Positions 12,510 through 22,962 of a stretch of 64,000 bases of DNA are shown piece after piece. The stretch's first letter is position 1; every line of letters begins with the position of its first letter. The DNA comes from Lumbricus terrestris. Lineage: Eukaryota; Annelida; Clitellata; Crassiclitellata; Lumbricidae. Made by a program: the position numbers and the translations under genes. The notes beneath the pieces are model-generated. The model was not told where the DNA came from. It searched no databases and worked only from the letters and a program-made list of their open reading frames with translations. The DNA lies in contig OX457043.1 of the NCBI GenBank assembly GCA_949752735.1, positions 42,680,587 to 42,744,586 on the forward strand. Direction: 5' to 3'.

Positions 12510-15245
12510 TTTACATGAAGAAGTCGAAAAGCTACCAAACTCTGGTCAACGGTTTGCTTGTTTTACGTCGACCTAGTCCACGCATTGCTGTCTATTCCAA
12601 CGACCTGAAGCCTAGATGTGAGTTTGATGCTGATGCTACTGTTGCTACTGCTGCTGACGGTGGCGTGGGTATTCTCTAACCGGTGCCGTCAAAAGACTTA
12701 ATGCAGCGCCGTCGCATCAAAGCAGAGAGAGCGCTGCATGGAAACATTGATGCAACATTATGTACACTTGTACAGTGTGCAAGAAACCGTCAAAAAGGGA
12801 AATTAACGTACGTTTGTAAAAGATTAATAATTAGCAGTCTATCTTAGCCAAACTGACTAAACTCGTCAGCTTTTCATAAGTTGCTCAAATCCTACTCTTT
12901 TAAAGCTTTGATCGACTATAGCGCGCTTCTGACTATAGTCCTAGCCCACCTGAGAGGCGCCTTATGAATTCTCAGAATAAATGAATGAATATTATTGCAT
13001 AATTGTACTAGGCCTATAGGCTAACTTAGGCCAACTGTTATATTAGCATCCAATACAGATATTTCTAATTATTTTTTTTATCATATTGCAGCATGCATGA
13101 ATGCATGATCAATGATCATTATCATGGTCCGTGAATGAGCGTCGATGATTAGACCTAAAGAAAGGCTAATAATAAGATTAATAATAATTTTAAAGGCTAA
13201 TAATAATATTAGGCCTAATAATATAGCCTATAGTAGGTCTACGTCGATATAATCAATTGAGTAGGCTACATCGAGATCTTCAGATAGCCTAATCTGAGAG
13301 CTGCTTACTGTTCGGTACCGGTACGTTGCCATTGCCAGCCGTCACGTGACCTAAACGGTTATCGGCGAAATTGTTAAAGACGCCACTGAAAGACACACGA
13401 GACCATTAATTTTGTAATTACTTTGTTTGATCATTGATGAATGGGTCGTCTTCAACGGATGCGATCTTCGAAGTCACCAACTGTTGTTTTCGAAAGAGAT
13501 TTTCGAATCGAACGCTGACGGTTGCGGAAACAGCTAAATTTTCGCGATATTTATGAAGTTTAGACGAATAAGTCTTCGTTGATTCTTCGAACTCTGATAT
13601 CATCACCAGATGACGTCATTATCTTTATTGTTTTATCCATCGACGTATAATAGGCTAGCCTATACGTCGATGGTTTTATTTGTGGCTGGATCAATGTTTA
13701 TCGTTTCTGTAGCGCCATCTCAGTGAGGCTCAGAGTGCGGTGGTAATTATTCCCGAGAGGCAGATTAATTATTCCCGAGAGGCAAATTAATGACAATAAT
13801 TTTTATTGACAATAATTTATTATTGTCATTATCAATATTAGTTTTTGCTTGAGGTATAAAGGATGCAATGGGCTCTGTAGAGCTAAGAGCTAGATTTTAA
13901 CTGAGTATCGCCTTTCTCTGTGATAGTTTTTCCTCATCTTTCTCTTGCCTCAAGCCCTTAAATCCTGCCTTTCTCTCAGCAGTCACTCGGAGCGCTTATA
14001 GAAAGATTTTGCTGAGAGAACCGTTTTATAAAATTAATGTCATGTGCAATGCAATTATTAATTGTTGTAGTTAAGCATTTATAAGCGCGCAACTAATTGA
14101 ACTAAACTATTCAAGTCCGCAGGCATAGGGCTACTGTTAATGCATGACAACTAAAAATGGACTAAAGATGTTTCCTAAGCTGTGTTAGAGAAAGACTGAC
14201 GTCTGACGAGCTAGAATTGTGTATTATTCTGTCTTGCTATGTTTACTCAGTTACTTTTTTGAAATATCAGTCTTGATGATACGCAATCTTTGGTGAAAGA
14301 ACAAGACGAAGTGCTTGTTACCAGACCAATACAACTAAACGATGAAATGCAAGTTTTCTTGGTATTATTTTTGCGATATTTATTTTGACCATGGTCCAGG
14401 AAGCAGTTGCCAAGTTTTAGCTTTCTGCTCTACTTGGGCGCGTGTGGACTTTATTGCAGCTGAACTGTTTATAGTTTATTAGTCCGGGCCACATACCCCG
14501 ACATCTAAGTCTTGTGTTAGCTATGTGTTTGTATAGATTTGCAAATTTTGCTACAGCGACCTATTGTATTACATCTTTTAATAAACAGGTGAGAGTGTTC
14601 TTCCCTGCTGCTCCGCTTTTGACTAAGCGCCATGACAATTCTGTGGACAACTCGATTCCCGAAAACACTGAAAATACACAAAAACCCCATTTTCCGAAAC
14701 AGTTTTTGCCTATAAAACGGGGTCGACCTCTCGAAACTATAAAATTAACCTAATATTGTGTCATTTGATTGTTTTACCATATATGTATAATTATATGTGT
14801 GATGTTATCTAGCATTTGTGTTTCTTTGTGAGAAAGGATAAAATTAGAAAACCATGTCATTATTTCCACCTTCGAATAGTTAGCATACATTTTTCACTAA
14901 TTAGCTATTAATAGAAAGTTGATGATCACATTAACTGAAATAGGTCACTCTGGAAAGTGAAGCAGAAATAATGACAATTGTGAAGACCGGCCATATGTTG
15001 ATGTAAACAATTGATTTGGTTGTCAGGACTTCTATCGAATAGCGCACTGCTACCTACCAGCAGCATCCCATAATGCAATTAGCTAAAGTATGTAAATAAC
15101 GAATATATACTATATGTATGAAGTTAACATGTTTTGTGATGTAGTAAATCTTATCACAAAAATGCCTAGAAATGTACAGGAAGCTGAGCACTGAAACAAA
15201 AGGATTTGAAATTATTAACCATTTGCAATTGTGTGTTTCTTTTAG
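12510..15245. other. Intergenic region upstream of ZBTB gene 1
   Basis: No confident gene. It contains a LINE-like tail (GAGGCGCCTTATGAATT then AATGAATGAAT, about 12952-12992), many TAGGCCTA/TAGCCTA words between 13005 and 13290, a short palindrome (13637-13673) and a duplicated phrase TTATTCCCGAGAGGCA (about 13747 and 13769). An untranslated first exon and promoter of the downstream gene may lie here, since the coding exon opens right after a splice acceptor, but I cannot place them. Confidence 0.5.
13637..13673. repeat. 37-bp near-palindrome (hairpin)
   Basis: Arms CCATCGACGTATA and TATACGTCGATGG are perfectly complementary (13 bp) around an almost palindromic centre, ATAGGCTAGCC. It could be a tiny fold-back remnant. 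No target duplication is evident. Confidence 0.8.
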
Positions 15246-15271
15246 AATATCATTGTCCACTCAAGTCGGAG

Positions 15272-18200
15272 ATGGCAACTCTGAACCACTTTTCTGATAT
15301 AGCATCGAGTTTACTTGACTTTTTCGAAAAGGAATTCTTATGCGATACTGTTCTCATAACAAGAGGCAAGCAGCTGAAGGCTCATAGTATTCTCTTGGCC
15401 GCTGTGAGCCCCGTGTTTCGGACAGCGTTTGAAGAGAATAGTTGCCCTGGGCTTCAGTATGTTGACTTGTCGAGCTTTGAAACGGAAACTGTCGAGATCG
15501 CACTGAACTTCATCTACACCGGAAAACTGCTTTTGCCTGTACAGTATGCACATGTTGGAAAGCTGCCGCAGTTGTTTGCAACTCTCAAGGACCTCGGACT
15601 CGAAGCGCAGCGACTGCATGGATGCGAAATCCGGTTCCTCAGGTAAAACTGCAAATCGTTTGTCTTCACTTTCGTATGCAACATTGCAATTGCTGTCAAT
15701 CACCCAGGAAGAAAGATATAATTGAGCTGACCCCAAGTGCCAACCGTGGGTATGACTTTTATTCCTTGCCATCTGATGCTTCCACCAACAGGGGGGGGTC
15801 AAGTGGAGCAGCTAGCTATTCTCAGGATGTCTTTCTGCCCTAATAATACTTGGTCTCTTAGCCTCTCACCTTAATGTGACAGTCCATCATGTTAATAAGG
15901 CCCCCCAAAAATAATGTTGTGTTTCCGGTAACAGAGCTCTAAAATATTGGGTAGGTAGGTCGAAAATTTTTTTTATTTTGGTAAAATATTTTTATACAGT
16001 GACTATCCGAAAATTATACCCAACTACTCTTTTTTGCATAAAGGTACACGCTGAAACAAAGTGCGTGTTCTAAGCAAGTATAAACTGCCTATTTCTTGAC
16101 TGTCTGTAACTAAAATTGCTCTTGAAAACAATTCTATTAATTTCATTTTGTTGACATCTTTTCTGGTAAGATAAAGTGGGAAGGGAAGGGGAAGATGAGT
16201 GCGAACAGAACATCACTGCTAGGGGTTGTTCCAGACTGGCCGAGCCAGTGACTAGTTACACCTAGAGGTTGCTAGATTTATTTTCCCTAGTCACCATTAG
16301 AGGTTAGAGGTGGCTCAAGTGAGAATGATAAGGCTAGAGGTTTTTCAAGACGGGCAACCAGAAAGTAGTTGGGCAAGCGTGAAACTCTAAGGCAATGTCA
16401 CTGTAAATAAAAAAAATTACACAAATTTTTCCGAGTCTAAGTGAGTCGGTCGGGTTATCGGAAACACAACATTTTTTGGCCTAAGATTCAACTCTATGCG
16501 GAAGGCAATGTCGCCGTATTATGTCAATGCAAATTTAAAAAAAAATTTAATTACTTTTTTTAATACAACTTTTAAAAAAAAATTTTTTACAAAATTATTT
16601 CAGTCGCGGCAATGAAAGAGGGTCGGTCGGGTTACCGGAAACACAACATTTTTTGTTGTTGGCCTAACTCGTGCATTGCCAACTTTAATGTAATAGGGGC
16701 ATTAGTTTAGTGCAAGAACTTACAATGTAATAAAAAATTTACACATGTGTATGTACACATAACTTTCTGATGAGTGGCCTTCATTTTGAATAGTTTGACT
16801 TGTTTAATGGCATTGAAATTTGTCTTTCATACAGATACTACTAAAGTAGAACTTGATTTTTATTCACTTAGCATTTTAATATTGTACATAGTTATAGCTC
16901 AAGAGTGTGCTAAGTTAGCTTCTTTTGTATCTGCTTTTGTATCACCTATGTATCAATGTATTTGAATTGCACCTAAGTTCATTAATCTTGACAAGGTGTT
17001 GTCATCTAAATTTTTGCCACAACCAATAGGAGAAATATTCATTCATTCATTTCAGACATTTATATAGCGCCTCTTCAAGAGTTTCTACTTAGACGCAACC
17101 ACGGCTAAAAAGAACAGTCTTAAGAGCAGAGTAGAACGTAGTCTCAAAGGCTCTAGGCATTAGACTTAGTTCTACATGGAGCCCATTCCAGGTTGCAGGG
17201 CCAATGACAGAAAAGGCACGGTGCTGCGTAATAGAAGTGCGCGACCTGGGGACGAGAAGCTCAGCCTGTTTAGCAGCGTCGAGAGATGTCATCAATGCTG
17301 AAATTTTGATGCAGCCATTTTCGATTTTCCCATTCTGTACTATCATGAAAAGCTTAAGTTGTAATAATTATGGTCTAACTTTTTAATCGCAAGACATGAC
17401 AAGCAGAAGTGTTGACCGCCTGACACAGAACGATACCGCGTTGTGGAAAACCAGCAGACACTAATTAGCACTAATCAATTCGGCTAAGAAATATAATATA
17501 TCATTGCTAAATTCTGATACAGTCTTTTCTGTCATTGCCATTGTATGTACAGCTGTAGTTTGGTTGTAAATTTAGAACGTTCAATGTTTTAGTGATTCAG
17601 AAAATTACGCAAAAAGTTCGCCAATAAAAAGGGATGATTCGTCACTTCAGCAAACGACAGGTTCTACAGCAAATCACATCGCAGAACTGCGATCTGAAGA
17701 CTCTCAAATTGTTTCTGTAAATGAAAGCATCGCGTGTGAGGACACAGGCCACGGCAAGGATGCTGTTGAAGGTTCACTGGAAGCTCAGTTGCAGCCGAAC
17801 GTGGAAATACACGATGCGTTGTTAGTTGAAAGAAATGACAAAGACACGGATGACATTGAGGAAGTTCGCATTGAAGATGTGGAGCCTACAGATGATAGCA
17901 AAATGCCGGAGAATGTAAAATTTGAAGAGGACAGTTCATTAAGAGTTATCGCAAGCTATGAGCCTGCACACATTCAATTGGCTTATGGGAATGATAATTG
18001 TGATGCATCAGAGTTTGCTTCAAGCGCTTTTACTAGTACAGGATCACGAGTCAGCTATGAGCCTGTGGAAGCAAACTGTGGAGAGACATTTGATGAAAAC
18101 CTACTCACCTCTCTTTCGACGGAAAATCTTGTGTCCAGCGATATGAGAATTGTCGAGGCCGACAGTTATGACAGCGGAATGATAGAGTCGTTGGTTTTGC

Positions 18201-19369
18201 CTGGAGAAAATCAAATACATTGCCTTGAGGAACACGGACTGAAGGTTGAATCTGATAAAAACGATGGCACGGCCGACTTCTGCCCCGCAGCCAAGAAAAC
18301 GGTGAAATCAGAGACATTAGGCAGTGAAACAAACGCCCCGTTGAATCATGGGCAATATTTTCTTCTGCCAACAAATCAGATGCCCAAGCCATCCCTCGAA
18401 TCATCTCCGAACGTTACGAAGAAAAAGTCTCCATGTCATATCTGCGGGAGACTATTGACGAAGAAGGCGATGAAATCTCACTCGAGGACTCACACCGGCG
18501 AACGGCCGTTCAAGTGCGATATATGCTCGATGTCGTTTACGCTGTCCGCCAACTTGTATCGACACCGGAAGCTGCACTCTGGCGAGAAGAGCTACCTTTG
18601 TCATCACTGCGGGAAGGAGTTCATACAGAACGTTACTTTGCAGGACCATCTGACGTTGCACCAGGACGAAAAGAAATTCAAATGCAACACGTGCGGTGAA
18701 TTGTTTGCGAAAAGCAAGCAACTCACGCAGCACAACAACGAGTTCCATCGTGTCGAGGTGAAGCCGGTTCAGGAAAGAACGGCGGAGACGAGCCCGTCGT
18801 CGTCGTCGAACTTCCAACGGTCCGTTCTCTGCGACCTGTGTGGCAAGGGCTTCGCGAACAAATTTGGTCTGAAGCAACACGTCAAGCTTCACCTGCACGA
18901 TAAACCGTACAAGTGCAGCTACTGCGAGAAATCATTTCTCACAAAGCAGAACCTCGGCCAGCACATTCTCAATCACACGGGCGAAAAGCCTTACACGTGC
19001 AATCTATGCGGCATAGCCTATAAACGCAAACACCTGCTCCTCTGGCACGAAGCGAGGCACGCTGGACTGCGACCGTATACGTGCGAAATATGCGGCAAAG
19101 ACTTTGGGTACAGTTGTAGCCTCACGGTTCATATGCGCACCCACACCGGGGAACGACCGTACAAGTGCAAACAATGCGGCTCGGCGTACAGCCAGTCGAA
19201 CCATCTGAAAGTCCACATACGTACACACACCGGAGAAAAGCCTTTCATCTGTCAGTACTGTGAGAAGTCGTACAAAAACCGGTTAGATCTGCGGTTGCAC
19301 AGCATTCGAGTGCATCAAATTAATATTACGAAGAGCAGAAGTGCTGCAACAAACAACAACTGGCAGTAG
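15272..19369 (+). CDS. BTB/POZ and C2H2 zinc-finger protein, ZBTB-like gene 1 (715 aa, 2 coding exons)
   Basis: Predicted nuclear transcription regulator. Exon 1 (15246-15642) follows the acceptor TTTCTTTTAG; ATG at 15272. It encodes a BTB/POZ domain (residues 1-123) with the conserved LCDTVL and LKAHSILLAA segments, a dimerisation and co-regulator surface. Donor CAG|GTAAAA; a 1,950-bp intron holds a Harbinger-like MITE and a LINE fragment. Exon 2 starts at 17593 (acceptor TTTTAG) and joins in phase 2. Residues 125-404 form an acidic, low-complexity spacer. Residues about 405-699 hold ten C2H2 fingers with TGEKP-type linkers: four, a Ser-rich linker, then six, one more than the paralogues. 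Finger 1 has 11 rather than 12 residues between the second Cys and first His, as in gene 2. The last finger (YKNRLDLRLH, then VHQINI) is shared with the paralogues. No target DNA or vertebrate orthologue can be named. Confidence 0.93.
15899..16481. mobile_element. PIF/Harbinger-like MITE (583 bp) in intron of gene 1
   Basis: Terminal inverted repeats: the left end starts GGCCCCCCAAAAA and then has TGTTGTGTTTCCGGTAAC; the right end has GTTATCGGAAACACAACA then TTTTTTGGCC. Flanked by TAA on both sides (15896-15898 and 16482-16484), the 3-bp duplication typical of PIF/Harbinger elements. No transposase; non-autonomous. Confidence 0.75.
16485..16664. mobile_element. Second Harbinger-like MITE copy, right end only
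   Basis: Ends with the same terminal repeat (GGTTACCGGAAACACAACA, then TTGGCC) followed by TAA at 16665-16667. Its left terminal repeat is not visible, so this is a truncated or nested relative of the element immediately to the left. Confidence 0.6.
17037..17346 (-). mobile_element. Non-LTR retrotransposon (LINE) 3' fragment in intron of gene 1
   Basis: The - strand encodes a fragment (17346 to 17089) with RTSITQHRAFSVIGPATWN and a following LKTVLF, resembling the C-terminal tail found after the reverse transcriptase domain of many CR1/Jockey-type LINEs. It is followed on - by GAGGCGCTATATAAATG and a GAAT-repeat tail. 5'-truncated. The same tail motif recurs near 39515, 47053 and 54570. Confidence 0.7.
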
Positions 19370-20138
19370 TGGTCAAAAACAGTCTCTCAGCTCATATTTT
19401 CTGACTAAATAGATTCTCAGTGTGTTAATTAATCGGATGTGTGGGCAGCTAGTGTTGTCGTTTCATTATTGTGTGAAGGCTTGCTGCACATCACCAATGA
19501 AATACTAACTTAGGCAAGTCGTAATATACGGATACAGATCAGTTGAACATCACCGTTACATACGTTACTCTGTATGTGTTTACTTGAAAGTTATTCAGTG
19601 TCCATATGGCTAAATTCAAAGATCTAGAGTTATGAATGACATGTACTGTATACTATCACTTGGACATGCCAACATGGATCTTTAGTCATGGTTTGCCGTT
19701 CATCATGCCAACCAGCATACAGCAAATACCGGTAATTGTTCTATGCAGACCTGGTGGTTCAAGGGTATTTTGACAATTTCGTGAATTTTCTATGGGATGA
19801 CCAATGATTTTCTACTGGGCAGCGGTGTTAAATTATGTTTCAGACACTTGTGCCAGGTGTAACTCTATCATGAAACACTATCATTGCAACATGGTCTGGG
19901 AACTCCAGAGTCAGTCCAGACATGGTGGACATCTGCCAGCTGAGGATAGTCCTGAGTCACTTGGTTGGGCACCATTTGTGTGCATGAGCTTGTGACTCTG
20001 CAATGTTTGCTGCTGAAGTAGTTCTGTTCTTAATGACGACAACATCTTGTGTAGGCTACATGGGCAGCGCTTTAGTGAGGCACTTAAAAGTTGCGATATT
20101 AACTGTTTTGATAAATACATCAGCAAATAAACTTGGAC
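19370..20138. other. 3' flank of gene 1 up to the LTR element
   Basis: Presumably contains the 3' UTR of gene 1. No further gene or structured repeat is recognised. Confidence 0.5.
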
Positions 20139-20970
20139 TGTAAACTTTCGCCCCCTTGATGTCGTCGCTATCTCATCGAAGGGGGACGGCGAGGGAGCAA
20201 TGGATGGATGATTATGAAGAGGCGTTGTAGCCTGATAACCTAGAGAGTCAGAATTCGGAATAGGTTGCAAAACGGAATGGTTCATTGAATAGGAGTCGTA
20301 TATTTCAGAGTTAGCGGTTATTCTACCAGGACGCCGCTCGAGTGGAATAAAGGACATATCGTCGCCGGTTCTCTGTCCGAGAACGCCCGCCGCCAGGGGT
20401 CGGGCTGGGTCCGACTGCTCCCTGCCGTAGTCTGCTTCTAATTGGCCTGACACCACGCTAGCGTGCCACAACTGCATGAGTCCTACTCGGGCATCCGCTC
20501 GGGCCTCGTCGTCCGCCGCGGTTGTAATTATAGTTTCCCTCGGATCCTGTGTGAATGCATCTTCTGCTCGATCGCAGGCGGAGTTATTAATGTTCGAGTA
20601 CACGTGGGCAGTATTAAGGGTTGAATCATGGGAGGAATGTTTTTGTTGGGTTGCCATTTTATCTTGCATCAGTTCACCAACAAACAACATACAAAAATTC
20701 GCAAACTTAATCACCACTCGCAGTGTATTAACATTAATGTAAAATCGCAAACAAACTGTCCGATTCAACTAAAATTACTAAAACCGGCCATATGACAACG
20801 TGTCAGCCATTACAGAACGCAACCAGAAAAAGGGAAGATCTTAATCTTAAAGCGTTAACTATCAGTCGGTCGCTATGGGTAATTAATTGGCGCCCGCTAA
20901 ATCTCGGCGGTTTCCACTATACCGTTTGGCCGTATCACGTGGCACGTGAGCTAAGGGCTGGTCCTTTACA
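20139..20970 (-). repeat. 3' LTR (832 bp) of the Ty3/gypsy-type element
   Basis: Copy of the 5' LTR, including the N-terminal gag-coding part, which here runs out into flanking host sequence and stops near 19911. Confidence 0.95.
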
Positions 20971-20984
20971 CTCTCCCCCACCTA
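20971..20984 (-). promoter_or_regulatory. Polypurine tract
   Basis: Reads AGGTGGGGGAGAG on -, immediately upstream of the 3' LTR, the expected plus-strand primer position. Confidence 0.75.
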
Positions 20985-21399
20985 CTCAAGTGGTGAAACC
21001 ACGGGGAAACCATCAAACGGTACTGGACCATTCAAACAACGGTCAACCCCTCTACAAATTTCCATACCTCGGGCCTAAAGCATCCGGCAAATGTAAATTT
21101 GGACTACAGGGTCACCGACTGTTCCTACCCATGCACCCAATGTTATAACGCAACTGTAACAAAGCGCTCCAACAGAATGCAGAAACAAACTAACACGAAA
21201 CAGTAGAATCATCCTTAGCCTGCTACATGATTAACTATCGCACGACCCAGGGTCGTCTGTTTCCTTGCACAATCCTTTAATCAGAAGTTCGGGTTCGGGC
21301 AACACAAACACTTATCTAAGTGATTGACATCACCAACACGGTTTCACAACGGTGAATAATACGTTTTTCACAACGGTGAATAACTGGTCAGGGCGTGGT

Positions 21400-22962
21400 T
21401 TATAAACGAAACCGAACAGGAAGAACATGGGGACGGGTTGGTCTGGGGACAGAGTTCAGTTCCTCGTCTCGGACAAGTTCGTCAAGTCCCAAAAGTTCGT
21501 CTCGATCAGTAACATCGTTCGAGATCGGCATATCCCAGTCCTTCGGACAGTCTCCCCCAAAGTTTTTCAGTTTGTCCACATAAACCAACTTCGGCTGGGC
21601 ACGGATCGACTTCTGTATTCGGTAGAGTACGGGTCCGACGCGCTCCAGAACTTTGTACGGTCCTTCGTAGAACTTGGCCCACTTGGTCTTGATACCGGTG
21701 TGTCGACGAGGACAGTAGTACCATACCCATTGGCCAGGTTCGAATGCGGCTGGGCGCACTTGACCATTGTATCGAACAGTCCGATGCTGCACGAACTGCT
21801 GAAAGTGAGTTCGCACCAGACGATAGGTGCCCTGCATCTGGTGCAGGCGTTGATCCACCAACTCGTCCACTGTTTGGTCGCAGAGTTCTGTCGCCGAACC
21901 ATCGCCAAAGACTAGGCCGATGGGCGCGATAACATCTCGTCCCACGAACAGGAGGTTGGGGCTGAATTTCGTACTCGAACGCTCGGTAGCGCGGTTCGCA
22001 GCCATCACTTCAGGCAAGAGGATGCTGGAGTCGTCTGGAAGGGACTCTTCCGATCGAAGAGGAATTCGCGTAGTCTGCACCATCTCCACATGATGCGGTC
22101 GACGTGAGAGTTCGTCAGCGGAGGGTCGCGCGGAGTCGGGTTGGGGCTGATTCTCGAAATCGCACTCTTCAACGACGGTGAGACACGGGGCTCGCAGTTG
22201 AGAGGGCGCAGTCTGAGTCGGCCGATCGTTAACTTCTAGCGGAACGTCGTCAAACACGTTCTGCCGAGGAGAGGACAGCAGGATGTCTGGGTCACCAGCC
22301 ACATCGACTTCTGTGGTTCGAGCAGGTAGCGACGCACCGGTTACAAGAATGTCAGATTCGAGCACTTGTGTCGGTACAGGACAGGGTCGAGAGTCGTCCT
22401 TCTTGGTGGGAAGAACGGCGAACACCTCCACATCCGCTTCGCTCATAGGTGGCGCAACAGTTCTTGCCAACGCTATTTTCCGACATCGCGCAGTTCCAGC
22501 TCCACGAGACAGTGCGTAATCTCGTCCCCGTAGTTGAATTGATCGCTCGCGGAAATTCCAACTCGCGTTCTGCTGTTCCAGCCAATTGAGTCCCAGAATC
22601 ATCTCGCTCAGCTGCTCGGTGACGAGGCACGGAATCTGGAAGATCTGTCCTGCGATTTCACCTTGCACCATAATCTCACCCAGCACACGAATGTTGGTGC
22701 CATTGGCCGCGTTCAGGAGCTGTCGCGATTCTCGCATGTCTTGAAGACGTACTAACGAAGCAGGAATTAACGACATCTCGCTTCCTGTGTCAATCAGAGC
22801 GAGGATCTTGCGCCCATTTATCCGAAGTGGCAAGTACGCGTTAGTACTTCCTTGGATATATCTTGCGTTAGCTATCCTTTCTCCTTCTTCTTGACCTTGT
22901 ACGTCTGTCCTTGCTTGTGGAAGTCTTTCCGGAAATGTCCTGGCTGCAAGCAGAGAAAGCAC
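21400..22962 (-). CDS. Protease fused to integrase C-terminus (RT, RNase H and IN core deleted)
   Basis: The N-terminal part holds a retropepsin-like protease with catalytic LIDTGSEMSLIP and the later MILGLNWL. After a low-complexity stretch the frame goes straight into the end of an integrase: SSTKFSPNLLFVGRDVIAP, then the C-terminal GPYKVLERVGPVLYRIQ segment. Everything normally between is absent, with the junction near 22010-22030, yet the frame stays open. The integrase at the 3' end fits the usual Ty3/gypsy order. Such a fused product could not reverse-transcribe. Confidence 0.85.
   Translation of the reverse strand: MLSLLAARTFPERLPQARTDVQGQEEGERIANARYIQGSTNAYLPLRINGRKILALIDTGSEMSLIPASLVRLQDMRESRQLLNAANGTNIRVLGEIMVQGEIAGQIFQIPCLVTEQLSEMILGLNWLEQQNASWNFRERSIQLRGRDYALSRGAGTARCRKIALARTVAPPMSEADVEVFAVLPTKKDDSRPCPVPTQVLESDILVTGASLPARTTEVDVAGDPDILLSSPRQNVFDDVPLEVNDRPTQTAPSQLRAPCLTVVEECDFENQPQPDSARPSADELSRRPHHVEMVQTTRIPLRSEESLPDDSSILLPEVMAANRATERSSTKFSPNLLFVGRDVIAPIGLVFGDGSATELCDQTVDELVDQRLHQMQGTYRLVRTHFQQFVQHRTVRYNGQVRPAAFEPGQWVWYYCPRRHTGIKTKWAKFYEGPYKVLERVGPVLYRIQKSIRAQPKLVYVDKLKNFGGDCPKDWDMPISNDVTDRDELLGLDELVRDEELNSVPRPTRPHVLPVRFRL

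Noticed and set aside
8736..12538. Many overlapping - strand frames encoding Phe/Leu/Val-rich membrane-like proteins
   Set aside because: They arise from the purine-rich minisatellite, whose 69-bp period is divisible by 3. Several frames are open at once and the peptides only repeat the array.
13418..13606. 62-codon - frame in the intergenic region
   Set aside because: Short, without domain, splice context or related sequence.
14514..14753. 79-codon frame ending KRGRPLETIKLT, resembling the AT-hook spacer of gene 4
   Set aside because: The only similarity is a five-residue core. No BTB or finger sequence is nearby and no clear exon borders exist. It was kept only as a remark in the gene 4 finding.
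18452..18898. Long antisense and alternate-frame openings opposite the finger exons (also at 31.5-32.5, 45.5-46.1, 51.3-52.2 and 57.1-57.8 kb)
   Set aside because: Shadows of the GC-richer, repetitive zinc-finger coding sequence. They carry no domain of their own.
19911..20768. 285-codon - frame overlapping the 3' LTR
   Set aside because: It is the LTR-encoded gag N-terminus running into unrelated flanking DNA; the C-terminal 75 residues or so are accidental.
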